Assembly: GCA_020636215.1 (NCBI GenBank)
Contig: JACJYG010000011.1
Location: 1 to 64,000 of the forward strand
Length of the DNA stretch: 64,000 bases
Origin: Lewinellaceae bacterium
GTDB lineage: Bacteria; Bacteroidota; Bacteroidia; Chitinophagales; Saprospiraceae
Direction of reading: 5' to 3'
The notes beneath the pieces were generated by a model. It searched no databases. It saw nothing but the letters and a program-made list of their open reading frames with translations, and was not told where the DNA came from. The position numbers were made by a program, and so were the translations under genes. Below are positions 16,395 through 25,215 of this stretch, piece after piece. Each line of letters starts with the position of its first letter. Position 1 is the stretch's first letter.

Positions 16395-16403
16395 AACTGT
16401 TTG

Positions 16404-16607
16404 TTACCCTGAAACCTCAAAGGTAATCTTTCCATTCAGCCGGTATTCGGTTATTTTATTGTTTTCCACCTTTGCCGACATCTCATTGACGTAGAGGGAG
16501 CGAATGTTTTTAACCGTTTTCGAGGCTTCGGTTACAATTTTCTGAGCGGCGTCATCCCAGCTCTTCTCAGAGGATCCTAATACTTCAATCACTTTGAGTA
16601 CTGACAT
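16404..16607 (-). CDS. Dodecin family flavin-binding protein
   Basis: 67 aa, the normal dodecin size. The sequence MSVLKVIEVLGSSEKSWDDA with KTVKNIRSLYVNEMSAKV and ITEYRLNGKITFEV fits the beta-alpha-beta-beta dodecin fold that assembles as a dodecamer and sequesters riboflavin or FMN. A tryptophan at ~17 (SWDDA), rather than the W36 region of the archaeal protein, suits the bacterial subgroup. Located 10 bp upstream of the propeller protein and 53 bp after the universal stress protein gene on the same strand. Confidence 0.93.
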   Translation of the reverse strand: MSVLKVIEVLGSSEKSWDDAAQKIVTEASKTVKNIRSLYVNEMSAKVENNKITEYRLNGKITFEVSG

Positions 16608-16660
16608 AATTTGGTTGTTTTATTAGAAAAATGAAAAATCCATCTCGCCACAGGGCCTTA

Positions 16661-17560
16661 TCAACTGGCCGCTTTTTCCGCCTTTGGCCTTTCTTTTTCG
16701 CTAACTGTATCGACGGGGTTCAAAACAAAAACCGGCACATCGGAGTGGATGAGCATTTGTTTGGTAACACTTCTATGGAACAGCCTTTCCAGGAAATTGC
16801 GTTCCTTGGCCACCAAAGCCAGGATACCCTCCTTATAATCGTTGAGAAATTCTTCCATCCCTTCAATGGGATCATCGTGCTCCATGAAGTAATAGCTATA
16901 GTATTCCGTGTTGAAATAGCTCCTGAGGGTGCGGTTCATGATATCCCTGTCTATGGGAATGCGGCTCTTTTCAGAATAGATATGAAGCAAGAGGAACTGC
17001 GGATTAATAGCTTTCACGATATCCCGTAAAGGTTTGAGGACATTGAGATCCTGCAGGTTCTGGAAATCTGTGGCTAACACCACGCTCGGGGGCTTGAGCA
17101 GAACTGCATTCTCCGGGACGGCCAGTACCGGACAGGATGCTTTCTCTACGACCCCGCTGGCCACCGAGCCGAGGATCATGCGGTCCAGTCCGCTTAGCCC
17201 TTTAGTCCCTATGACAATGAGGCTGGCCGTTTCTTCCAGGGCCGCCTCCAAAATGGAGGGAACGGGCCTTCCCAATACCACTCGTTCTCTTATTTGCAAG
17301 TCGGGATATGCTTTTCGAAATCCCGCCGCCACGTCCTTCAGTTCTTTTTCAATATTTACCATAATTTCTTCCGGAAGTATCGGGAAGGAATAAATATAAG
17401 TTGGAACTGTTTGCGTGGGGCGCGCCATAACGTCATGGGCAGCCAGGAGGATAAATTCCACTTCCCCAGGATAGACCGTTTCCCCAAAAATATTCAGTGC
17501 ATAAGCGATCGCTTTGCGGGAATGTTCGGAAAAATCGGTAGGCAATAATATCTTTTTCAT
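16661..17560 (-). CDS. Tandem universal stress protein (UspA family)
   Basis: 299 aa with two Usp repeats. Repeat 1 begins MKKILLPTDFSEHSRKAIAYAL and ends with the ATP-site motif IVIGTKGLSGLDRMILGSVASGVVEKASCPVLAVP (GxxG-9x-G[S/T]). Repeat 2 begins SVVLATDFQN and lacks a clear nucleotide motif (GILALVAKERNFLERLFHRSVTKQMLIHSDVPVFVL). Cytoplasmic. This tandem layout is common in Bacteroidota. Start at ATG 17560; an in-frame ATG seven codons upstream is less likely. Confidence 0.93.
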   Translation of the reverse strand: MKKILLPTDFSEHSRKAIAYALNIFGETVYPGEVEFILLAAHDVMARPTQTVPTYIYSFPILPEEIMVNIEKELKDVAAGFRKAYPDLQIRERVVLGRPVPSILEAALEETASLIVIGTKGLSGLDRMILGSVASGVVEKASCPVLAVPENAVLLKPPSVVLATDFQNLQDLNVLKPLRDIVKAINPQFLLLHIYSEKSRIPIDRDIMNRTLRSYFNTEYYSYYFMEHDDPIEGMEEFLNDYKEGILALVAKERNFLERLFHRSVTKQMLIHSDVPVFVLNPVDTVSEKERPKAEKAAS

Positions 17561-17720
17561 GGTATGGGATTTTTGGATCAAGGCATACCCATAATTTACA
17601 AAAAATCAGCTGTATATGAAAATTTATTAAGGGGTAAAGAAGGGGTGAGCGTGCTTGATTAGGGTTGAGGAGGTTAAGTGATTTATTTAATCCGCTCTGA
17701 AAAACCCCTATCTTCGCCTG

Positions 17721-19031
17721 ATGCAAAGCGGCAAATTTCTCATTGTGGTAGGCGGCCCCACGGCCAGCGGGAAAACGGATTTCGCCATTCGCCTGGCCCG
17801 GCATTTCAATACGGTTATCCTCTCGGCCGACAGCCGGCAGTTCTTTGGGGAAATGAATATCGGGACGGCCAAACCAACCGCAGAAGAAATGGCTCAGGCG
17901 CCGCACTATTTTATCAACAGCCGCAGCATTGAATCGGAATACAGTGTTGGTGATTTTGAACGCGATGCGTTGCAATTATTGGAGCGTCTCTTCGAAGAAA
18001 AAAATGTCGTCATCCTGGCCGGTGGTTCGGGGCTTTATATCAAGGCGCTGTGCGAGGGGCTGGATAAATTTCCGGAGGTCCCACTGGTTATACGGCAAGC
18101 GGTAGAAGAAGAATACCAGGAGAAAGGGCTGCCGCACCTACAAGCCGAACTGCAGCGCATTGACCCGGCTTACTACAAAATAGTAGACGCGAACAACCCC
18201 CACCGCCTCATTCGGGCAATTGCCGTATTCCGGGCCAGCAGACAGCCCTATTCCAGCTTTCTTTCACAGGCCCGGCCTCAGCGATTTTTTACCCCAATCT
18301 TTTTACAACTGCACTGGCCACGGGCCGAACTCTACGCCCGGATCGATGCGCGCGTCGAGACAATGATGGAACAGGGCCTGCTGGAAGAAGCCCGGAGCCT
18401 CTATCCCAAACGGAAATTCACCGCGCTGCAAACCGTAGGCTACCAGGAATTATTCGAGCATCTGGACGGCCGTCTCAGCCTGGAGGAAGCCGTTTCCCTG
18501 ATCCAACGCAACAGCCGCCGCTACGCCAAACGGCAGCTCACCTGGTACCGCCGCGACGGACACTGGAAGCTCCTTCGCCCGGAGGACTGGGAACTGGCCC
18601 TTTTCTTTATTGAAGCGGCCATGCTAAAAAAATGGGCATTGTTATACTCGGATGAGGCTCCAGGAAATTTCACTTTTCATCCCATGCCTCAACTGCGGGG
18701 ACAGTTCCTGCAAATCACCCAATCGGGTAAGCCTGTTGCCGCCCTTTATCTGGTGGAAGGCAAAGATGCGGTATGGCTGCAAGGCCCATTTTATCTGGTT
18801 CAGGAAGACAACATTCCGCTGGCGGAACGCATACTTCTTCATGAGGTTCTGCTCGCCAGTGCAAACAAAAAAGTATTTGCGCTAAAGAGCTCCGTCTCCA
18901 ACCATCCCACTCCCGGCCTTAAATTAACCCCCATCACACTATCCGGGTTGCCAGATTGGACACGGGCAGCAGCAGAAAAAATTGCGGAGCTATACCCCGA
19001 TGCTGGCGCCTTTGAAATTTCAAAGGCCTAA
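17721..19031 (+). CDS. miaA: tRNA dimethylallyltransferase with a C-terminal extension
   Basis: 436 aa. Residues 1-~290 are MiaA, which adds a dimethylallyl group to A37 of tRNAs that read UNN codons: P-loop GGPTASGKT (11-19), LSADSRQFFGEMNIGTAKP, ILAGGSGLYIKAL, NPHRLIRAIAVF, TVGYQEL, NSRRYAKRQLTWYRRD. The usual protein ends near here (about 300 aa). Residues ~295-436 are an additional domain with mixed alpha/beta sequence (MLKKWALLYSDEAPGNFTF onward) that I do not recognise. It is in frame with no stop, so this is a fusion or lineage-specific extension. Overlapping ORFs on the other strand are shadows. A near-match to the -7 element (TATCTTCG) precedes the start. Confidence 0.93.
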   Translation: MQSGKFLIVVGGPTASGKTDFAIRLARHFNTVILSADSRQFFGEMNIGTAKPTAEEMAQAPHYFINSRSIESEYSVGDFERDALQLLERLFEEKNVVILAGGSGLYIKALCEGLDKFPEVPLVIRQAVEEEYQEKGLPHLQAELQRIDPAYYKIVDANNPHRLIRAIAVFRASRQPYSSFLSQARPQRFFTPIFLQLHWPRAELYARIDARVETMMEQGLLEEARSLYPKRKFTALQTVGYQELFEHLDGRLSLEEAVSLIQRNSRRYAKRQLTWYRRDGHWKLLRPEDWELALFFIEAAMLKKWALLYSDEAPGNFTFHPMPQLRGQFLQITQSGKPVAALYLVEGKDAVWLQGPFYLVQEDNIPLAERILLHEVLLASANKKVFALKSSVSNHPTPGLKLTPITLSGLPDWTRAAAEKIAELYPDAGAFEISKA

Positions 19032-19122
19032 TCCTTTTCAGTCATTTTAGTCCTGCCCTCTCTTTTTTCATGCAAAATAAGTCCATGTATTTGCAAGATA
19101 TGTGCAGGCCCTTTACTGCCTG

Positions 19123-21078
19123 CTACTGATACGCCTTATCATATATTCGAATAAAATCCACCTCAGTCAGATCCTCCATCGGGCGCAGTTCGTAGGCCCG
19201 GCGTTCGGCAAACTCCCCGGCGAAGGGGTGGTCAAAATCGGCAAAAATGTCTGTGTTACGGCCCCGGTGCTTTTCCTGGAGGAAAGCGCTGCCCAGCACC
19301 AGTCCGATTTTACCATAATCGTTAAAAAAGTACTCCTCCAGCAAGGGAAGGATATGTCTTTGGAAGGTTTCTTTTAGCCCATCCAGGGTGCGGACATTCA
19401 GGAAATAGGCATGGCCGATACGATAATCGCGCCCCAACAGCAGTTCGATGCGCTCATTTATGGCCCGCAGCAAAGCTTTCAGGTCGACACCGGCAGCCAT
19501 GGGGCCATCTGATAGTTGGGCGATGAGTTCCGGCTGCGGTTCCAGGGCCGTGAAGGCAAACCGGCGGCGCAGGGCAATATCCAGTGATTCGGCGGAGCGG
19601 TCGGCGGTGTTCATTGTGCCGATGATGTAGAGATTGGGGGGGACAGAGAATAGCTCCTTGGAATACGGCAGGACCGCCGTAACGGCTTCGTGCCGGCCAT
19701 CCCGTTTGTCCTCTTCCAGCAAGGTGATCAACTCTCCGAAAATGGCCGGGATATTGCCCCGGTTGATCTCGTCGATAATCAATACGTATTTGTTGCACTT
19801 GGACAGGATGTGGTCCGGAACCAACGGCAACTCGATGGGTAAATCCGGCGCCTCCGGAGCCGGGGCGGGCCGTTCCTCTTTCTGGCCTTCTTCCTGTTCC
19901 TCTGGTTCCGTTTCTCCATGCATCCGGTATTTCAGCTCGAAACTTTTAAGGGCATGAAAAACCGCCCAGTACAAGCTGGGGTCCTGATCGCCGATGATGG
20001 GGCGCAGGTCTTTGGAAGCATTGTCTATCTGTTCCGAAGCACTAAACTGTTGGTACATGAGTTGCAGATGTTTCTTCTGCACAGCCTGAACGGGATAAGA
20101 AGTGGCGGGCCGAAGGGAGAGGTCGCCATAACGGTGGATGCGATGCAGAAAAATGCGCTTATGATTTTCGCCTTCGAAGTAGTCGAACTGCTCACTTTTC
20201 AGATAATCCAGAAAAGCCCCGTACAGCTTGTTGAACTCCAGCATGGGCTGTTCATCGAGTTGGTGGGAATAAATCGCTTCGAGCACGCAACGTTGCGCAT
20301 CGCGGCACATGATCTTAAAGATACCGTCTTCCACGTGGTAGAGCACCTGGTCATTCAGGGTGTAGGGTTTGATGCCTTCTACAAAATCTTCGTAGGAAAA
20401 AGACTGGTGGAAAGTGACAAAAGCAAGACGCCCGGTGCGCAGATGCTCGCTGTACCGCCGGCGCAGTTCCTGACGGCCCTCCAGGACGATTTCATCCAGG
20501 GGCCTGCCCTCAAGGATGGAGAGCGCATGGTTTACAGTCTGATAGGTTTTCCCGGTGCCCGGAGGCCCGTAGAGGATCAGGTTCAGCGGATGGCCCTTTC
20601 CGCCCGAAGGCCAGTAATCCGCGTCGGGTTCATGCACCAGGTCGAGTTGGGTGATGAGTTGTTCTAATTCCCGATATTGCGCCTCGGTTGCGACATAATT
20701 GGTGCCAGGAAGGCCCGCGTTGAAGGTTTCGAAAACAGGGCTATCGGGCAGCAAGTCTCGGGTAAGCGGGCGGTTCCAAAGGTTGTAGTCTACTTGAAGG
20801 CGAACCCGGGGGCCGAAAGCCGGCGGAGCACTGAAAAAAGGCAGCTCCTGAGGGGTAGCAGCCAAAGGCTGGACCTCCGAAGTGATGGTGGCCAAGGCAT
20901 AACAGCCCGCATCTTTTCCCGCCTGCCAGATTATGGCCTTATCTCCTTTGCGTATCTTATCTTTGTGCGCCTTGATAGCAAAGGTGCCTAATACCCCAGC
21001 GCGAAGCGCTTCCTTTAGACGGAAGCTGCGGGAATGGGCCTGAAAAAGCCAATATTGAATGGTGGGCGTTTCTTCCAT
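19123..21078 (-). CDS. EVE-domain McrB-type AAA+ GTPase, no McrC neighbour
   Basis: 651 aa. Residues ~5-140 fit the EVE domain (YWLFQAHSRSFRLKEALRAG, KIRKGDKAIIWQAGKDAGCYALATI), a modified-base reader related to YTH. Residues ~160-640 are a McrB AAA+ domain: Walker A LILYGPPGTGKTYQT (171-178), Walker B/McrB signature VLIIDEINRGNIPAIFGEL (436-442), sensor IGTMNTADRSAESLDIALRRRF. McrB senses modified DNA and normally partners with the McrC nuclease. No mcrC is adjacent: the neighbour downstream is miaA on the opposite strand. An acidic and proline-rich insert sits at ~395-420. It may act as an orphan sensor or work with a distant McrC. Confidence 0.92.
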   Translation of the reverse strand: MEETPTIQYWLFQAHSRSFRLKEALRAGVLGTFAIKAHKDKIRKGDKAIIWQAGKDAGCYALATITSEVQPLAATPQELPFFSAPPAFGPRVRLQVDYNLWNRPLTRDLLPDSPVFETFNAGLPGTNYVATEAQYRELEQLITQLDLVHEPDADYWPSGGKGHPLNLILYGPPGTGKTYQTVNHALSILEGRPLDEIVLEGRQELRRRYSEHLRTGRLAFVTFHQSFSYEDFVEGIKPYTLNDQVLYHVEDGIFKIMCRDAQRCVLEAIYSHQLDEQPMLEFNKLYGAFLDYLKSEQFDYFEGENHKRIFLHRIHRYGDLSLRPATSYPVQAVQKKHLQLMYQQFSASEQIDNASKDLRPIIGDQDPSLYWAVFHALKSFELKYRMHGETEPEEQEEGQKEERPAPAPEAPDLPIELPLVPDHILSKCNKYVLIIDEINRGNIPAIFGELITLLEEDKRDGRHEAVTAVLPYSKELFSVPPNLYIIGTMNTADRSAESLDIALRRRFAFTALEPQPELIAQLSDGPMAAGVDLKALLRAINERIELLLGRDYRIGHAYFLNVRTLDGLKETFQRHILPLLEEYFFNDYGKIGLVLGSAFLQEKHRGRNTDIFADFDHPFAGEFAERRAYELRPMEDLTEVDFIRIYDKAYQ

Positions 21079-21186
21079 TTGGCCTGGTACACTTTGTGGT
21101 TAAATTTATGGATTTTCGGGCAATATTATACCATCTTTCCCGGCCCGGCCCTAGCTTTACCGGCAACGAACAAAAAATTAGTCCGC

Positions 21187-21687
21187 ATGGAAGAAATACT
21201 GTACACGATCGAGCCAAACAGTTCCGGCGACCGGATTACCATTATCCTTGCCCTTCTGGCAGCGCTGGGCGCTCTGGCGGGCATGCTTCCCCTGCTACGC
21301 ACGCCTTCCACCGGCGATCAGCGCAACCGAAGATTGCTGGGCGCCATGTTGTTATTCTTTGTCGTCCTAATCGCCAGCGGAACGTCCTTTTTCAGTTGGC
21401 TCAAAACCCGGAAAGTAAGCACCATTACCATCTACAACGATGCGGTGGAAACACCTTACGGTAAAGTGGCTTTTCGCAATATCAAAAACGCCTCCATTGA
21501 AACTGACCGGCAGCCGTCTTTTGTCAACCCCAGCCGGGCCACACGGCAAACCAAGCTGCTCCTGATTGAAGAAATGGATGGAAAGGCTCACGTGATGTCG
21601 GAAAAAGACTACGACCTGCAAAACATCATGAGCAAACTAAAAAAGGCAGTGAAACAATGGGAAGACTCCCAGGGCAGTGGGCAATAG
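21187..21687 (+). CDS. Small membrane protein, unknown function
   Basis: 166 aa from ATG 21187 (MEEILYTIEPNSSGDRI). Two membrane helices (about 18-37 and 55-73) are followed by a cytoplasmic, PH-like beta-rich domain (STITIYNDAVETPYGKVAFRNIKN, QTKLLLIEEMDGKAHVMSEKDYD). I do not recognise a named family; small PH-domain-like membrane proteins of this layout are widespread in Bacteroidota. It diverges from the EVE-McrB gene with a 108-bp shared upstream region, so a functional link is possible but not shown. Confidence 0.75.
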   Translation: MEEILYTIEPNSSGDRITIILALLAALGALAGMLPLLRTPSTGDQRNRRLLGAMLLFFVVLIASGTSFFSWLKTRKVSTITIYNDAVETPYGKVAFRNIKNASIETDRQPSFVNPSRATRQTKLLLIEEMDGKAHVMSEKDYDLQNIMSKLKKAVKQWEDSQGSGQ

Positions 21688-21899
21688 AATTCAGTAGGCA
21701 GTAGGCAGAAATATCCTGGAGCAAATATAGCCATACGAATACCGGGACAATTATAGCATCCCAGCATGCGGTACGAAACAACCCCTTGGATTAAATCTCA
21801 GGCTAGCAACAATAAAGCCACACGAGCATGGAAGGGCAATCCTGGGCGGAAGGCAGGAGCCAGTGTCCGAAAGGCTAAAAATGCCTGGAAAGCTGTCAG

Positions 21900-22283
21900 C
21901 TATCTAATGGAAACACTACGACGAAGGACACCGGTGAAAGACCGGAGTTCAATCTCGTAGTTGCCGGCGCCAAATTGGCTGAAGTCAATCTCGTAAATAG
22001 TGTTAACCGGCAATTCAAATACGTCTTCCTTCAAAATAATTTCCCCATCATGGCGCCTGACCACGATGTCGCTGAGGTTCATGCTCAAACGTTCAAAATC
22101 GATGTAGAAAACCTGGTTTTCCGCATCGGAATAAATGGACTCGCCGTCATTCAAAGCCAGCAGGCCTGAATTATCGCCGTTGGAGGCGGAGGCAAAAGAG
22201 CCATTTAGAGAAGCAGTTTGAGCAAGGCAGGTGGCAAAGCCAACGAATACAAAGGCTAGTAACAAAAATAATTTCCGCTGCAT
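21900..22283 (-). CDS. Small secreted beta-rich protein
   Basis: 127 aa with a signal peptide (MQRKLFLLLAFVFVGFATCLAQ). The mature part ends with a beta-sandwich resembling the T9SS sorting-domain fold (VVRRHDGEIILKEDVF, NTIYEIDFSQFGAGNYEIELRSFTGVLRRSVSI). The PNP and GxY motifs of a true T9SS C-terminal domain are incomplete, so it may just share that fold. Likely exported; function unknown. Monocistronic. Confidence 0.75.
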   Translation of the reverse strand: MQRKLFLLLAFVFVGFATCLAQTASLNGSFASASNGDNSGLLALNDGESIYSDAENQVFYIDFERLSMNLSDIVVRRHDGEIILKEDVFELPVNTIYEIDFSQFGAGNYEIELRSFTGVLRRSVSIR

Positions 22284-22619
22284 GATCTTGAGAGATTTTG
22301 AAATGTGTTCACGGGCAACGGCTGCAAATATAATTTAAAAAACCGGACCTGTATAATAACAGCCGTCACAGAAAATAAACTTTTTTCATCGCATCGGTTT
22401 CCCCCACAACTTTGGGATTTTTTCACCCTTCCGACAAAATTTTTCAATAAATTTTCCAGAATTACAAAATTATTGTTCAAAACACACTATCTACTGTTTT
22501 TGTTAAGAAAATGTTATCGTTTTAAGCCCCCCTCCTCCCATCCCCCTCAACCCTCTAAACTGTCTAAACCCTCTAAACTATCTAAACCTCCTAAACAGTC
22601 TCACCTCCCCCCTCAACCA
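22284..22619. other. Intergenic region with a 9-bp tandem array
   Basis: 336 bp with no credible gene. It is AT-rich next to the secreted-protein start and ends in a C-rich stretch that contains the 9-bp array at 22555-22599, just before the NUDIX stop codon. Confidence 0.6.
22555..22599 (+). repeat. 9-bp tandem array (CTAAACNNN x5)
   Basis: Five exact 9-bp units: CTAAACTGT, CTAAACCCT, CTAAACTAT, CTAAACCTC, CTAAACAGT. It lies immediately 3' of the NUDIX gene. Confidence 0.9.
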
Positions 22620-23246
22620 TCAGCCCCCCAATTCCCGCTCCAGCAAATCCCGGATATTGCCGTAGACTTCCGGAGAAGAAGCCAGGAAACCGGCGCTATC
22701 CAACCATACCGCCTGTTCAATATCTTCTTCAGCCTGAGGTTTCAGTTCAGTTTGATCCGACTGCATGCGGAACCAATAGGTAGGTTTCAGGACGCGGCGG
22801 CCTTTCCTGTCTTTATAGGTATGGTAGGTCAGGCCAATATAGTCGCCCAGGATTATAGATTCCAGGCCGGTTTCCTCCATGACTTCCCGTACTGCAGCAT
22901 CTTCGCGGCTTTCGCCTTTATCGATCTTGCCTTTGGGCAGGTCCCAGTATCCACGGCGGTGGATAAGCAACACCTGCCCTGCATTGTTATAGACGATCCC
23001 TCCGGCTGCTTCGAGAATTCTGAAAAGGCCGGTAAAATCTCCGAACAATTGCTCCAGATTATCGTAATAGAGCGTAACCGAATCGAAGCGTGGATTTTTT
23101 TCCAGCATATCGATATAACTCAACAATAACCTCAGATGGCCCGTATAGCGCGCCACCATCTTTTTGGGGTCGGAGGAAGGAGCTCCGCCTGCTTCTTCGG
23201 TACTGGCCAGGAAGAGCGGTGTGCCATTAATGTAGATTTTGTACAT
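22620..23246 (-). CDS. NUDIX hydrolase
   Basis: A 208-aa protein with an N-terminal extension of ~75 residues and a C-terminal NUDIX domain. The Nudix box is complete: GKIDKGESREDAAVREVMEETGL (G-x5-E-x7-R-E-x2-E-E-x-G), preceded by RRGYWDLPK. It hydrolyses a nucleoside diphosphate linked to another moiety; LPKGK plus the DIEQAVW segment suggests the diadenosine-polyphosphate/MutT-like side. Metal-dependent, cytoplasmic. It diverges from pyrE with only 20 bp between the start codons, so their promoters must overlap coding sequence. Confidence 0.92.
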   Translation of the reverse strand: MYKIYINGTPLFLASTEEAGGAPSSDPKKMVARYTGHLRLLLSYIDMLEKNPRFDSVTLYYDNLEQLFGDFTGLFRILEAAGGIVYNNAGQVLLIHRRGYWDLPKGKIDKGESREDAAVREVMEETGLESIILGDYIGLTYHTYKDRKGRRVLKPTYWFRMQSDQTELKPQAEEDIEQAVWLDSAGFLASSPEVYGNIRDLLERELGG

Positions 23247-23266
23247 TTGCTAAAACTAATTTGCTG

Positions 23267-23902
23267 ATGAACATTGCTGCAGAAGTAGCTAAAAGGCTGC
23301 TGCAAATTAATGCAATAAAATTGAGTCCGCAAAAGCCCTTCACCTGGGCATCCGGCCTGAAATCTCCCATTTATTGCGACAACCGGGTAGTGCTTTCCCA
23401 CCCTGCCATACGCCGCTTTATCATCGACAGCTTTGCCGCAAAGGCCGATGCATTCCGGCCCTTTGATACGGTGGCTGGCGTGGCAACGGCAGGCATTGCC
23501 CACGGCGCTCTTTTGGCGGAGCAACTTTCCCTGCCGTTTATTTATGTGCGCGACAAGGCGAAAGGGCATGGCCGCCAGAATCAGATCGAGGGGGAGGCCA
23601 ATGCGGGGGCACGGGTATTGGTGATCGAAGACCTGATCTCCACCGGCGGTAGCTGCCTCAAAGCAGTGGACGCCCTTCGCGAGGCAGACTGCGAGGTAGC
23701 CGGGGTGCTGGCCATTTTCAGCTATGGTTTCCCCCAGGCCGAGGAAGCTTTCGGGGCGGCCCATTGCCCCTTCGACACGCTGAGTAATTACGACGCACTG
23801 ATCGAAGAAGCCGTGTCAGAGCACTACATCCGTAATGAGGCGCTGGAGGCCCTCCGGCTTTGGCGGCTGGACCCAAAGGCATGGGGTGCATCATTTGCCT
23901 GA
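23267..23902 (+). CDS. pyrE: Orotate phosphoribosyltransferase
   Basis: 211 aa; converts orotate and PRPP to OMP in pyrimidine synthesis. Visible motifs: FTWASGLKSPIYCDNRVVLSHP (substrate loop), VAGVATAGIAHGALLAEQL, the flexible loop region YVRDKAKGHGRQNQIEG, and the PRPP loop VLVIEDLISTGGS. Length and layout are standard. Start at ATG 23267, with an in-frame ATG two codons earlier. No other pyr genes are nearby. It diverges from the NUDIX gene. Confidence 0.96.
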   Translation: MNIAAEVAKRLLQINAIKLSPQKPFTWASGLKSPIYCDNRVVLSHPAIRRFIIDSFAAKADAFRPFDTVAGVATAGIAHGALLAEQLSLPFIYVRDKAKGHGRQNQIEGEANAGARVLVIEDLISTGGSCLKAVDALREADCEVAGVLAIFSYGFPQAEEAFGAAHCPFDTLSNYDALIEEAVSEHYIRNEALEALRLWRLDPKAWGASFA

Positions 23903-23963
23903 ACATGAACGGTTTATTCCCGAATTTTTCGCTAAGAAAACATCCCCCGGTACCTTTTATTTT

Positions 23964-23971
23964 TATCTTTG
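23964..23971 (+). promoter_or_regulatory. -7 element upstream of the M42 peptidase gene
   Basis: TATCTTTG matches TAnnTTTG exactly, 27 bp before the ATG at 23999, in the 96-bp gap after pyrE. Confidence 0.5.
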
Positions 23972-23998
23972 CCGGTCAATTTTCAACCTAGACAGGAA

Positions 23999-25102
23999 AT
24001 GGACTCCAAAAGCAATAATGGCATGTCGATCATAACGCCCAAATCAGAAGCTTTCCTCCAAAAATATCTCAATAATGCCTCCCCAACCGGTTTCGAGGCG
24101 CCCGGCCAGCAACTGTGGCTGGAATACATCAAGCCCTATATTGATGAATGGCACCTCGACAATTATGGCACCGCTTACGGTGTCATCAACCCGGGGAAAG
24201 ACTTCCGCGTCGTCATCGAAGGGCATGCCGATGAGATCTCCTGGTTTGTCCATTATATCTCCGACGACGGCTTTATCAACGTTATCCGAAACGGCGGGTC
24301 CGACCATGTCATCGCTCCTTCCAAACGGGTCAACATCCACACCAAAAATGGCATCGTTAAAGGCGTTTTCGGATGGCCCGCTATCCATACCCGGCAGGGC
24401 GAAGACGCCAAACTGGCGCCCCGGCTCGACAATATCTTTATCGATGTTGGCGCCAAAGACAAGGAGGAAGTGCTCAACATGGGCATCCACGTGGGCTGCG
24501 TGATCACCTACGAGGATGAAATGATCATGCTCAACAACCGCTATTACGTCGGCCGGGCGCTCGACAACCGCATGGGCGGCTTTTGTGTGGCGGAAGTTGC
24601 CCGCCTGGTGCACGAGAATAAAACCCAACTACCCTTTAGCCTTTATGTCGTTAATTCGGTACAGGAAGAGGTAGGCCTGCGCGGGGCGGAAATGGTCGCA
24701 CAGACGATCAAACCTAACGTGGCCATCGTGACTGATGTGACCCACGACACGCATACCCCACTGGTGAGCAGCAAAAAGTTTGGCGATGTAAAGAGCGGCA
24801 ACGGCCCTTCCGTGACCTATGCTCCTGCCGTACACAATAAGCTCCTCCAGCTCATTATCGAGACGGCTGAAGAAAAAGGCATCCCCATCCAGCGGGAAGC
24901 TTCCTCCCGCCGCACCGGCACCGATACCGACGCTTTTGCCTATTCCAACGGCGGCGTGCCCTCCGCGCTCATTTCGCTCCCCTTGCGCTATATGCATACG
25001 ACGGTGGAAATGGCCCACAAGGAAGATGTCAACAATGTGATCAAACTGATCTACGAAGTGCTGCTAAAAATTGAAAACGGCCATAATTTCAAGTACTTTT
25101 AG
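23999..25102 (+). CDS. M42 family metallopeptidase (glutamyl aminopeptidase / endoglucanase-M-like)
   Basis: 367 aa from ATG 23999, with an alternative ATG at 24023. Motifs of the di-zinc M42 aminopeptidases: VVIEGHADEISWFVHYI (first metal ligand H-x-D), GCVITYEDE, GRALDNRMGGFCVAEVA (D bridging), VVNSVQEEVGLRGAEMVAQ (catalytic E-E), VAIVTDVTHDTHTP, and SSRRTGTDTDAFAYSNGGVPSALISLPLRYMHTTVE. It forms large TET-like assemblies that trim peptides in the cytoplasm. Full length. A TAnnTTTG promoter lies just upstream, so it is probably independent of pyrE. Confidence 0.95.
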   Translation: MDSKSNNGMSIITPKSEAFLQKYLNNASPTGFEAPGQQLWLEYIKPYIDEWHLDNYGTAYGVINPGKDFRVVIEGHADEISWFVHYISDDGFINVIRNGGSDHVIAPSKRVNIHTKNGIVKGVFGWPAIHTRQGEDAKLAPRLDNIFIDVGAKDKEEVLNMGIHVGCVITYEDEMIMLNNRYYVGRALDNRMGGFCVAEVARLVHENKTQLPFSLYVVNSVQEEVGLRGAEMVAQTIKPNVAIVTDVTHDTHTPLVSSKKFGDVKSGNGPSVTYAPAVHNKLLQLIIETAEEKGIPIQREASSRRTGTDTDAFAYSNGGVPSALISLPLRYMHTTVEMAHKEDVNNVIKLIYEVLLKIENGHNFKYF

Positions 25103-25215
25103 CGGTAATGGGCGCCACTCGTTGATTGGAACGCGGATGATTCGGAAAGCGCGGATAAACACAGCATTTGTGTTGTAGCCTCTCCAATCCTACCGGGCCA
25201 GCCCTCTATTTGGCT

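Noticed and set aside
22555..22599. CRISPR-like array
   Set aside because: Nine-bp units with no spacers and no cas genes; simple tandem repeat.
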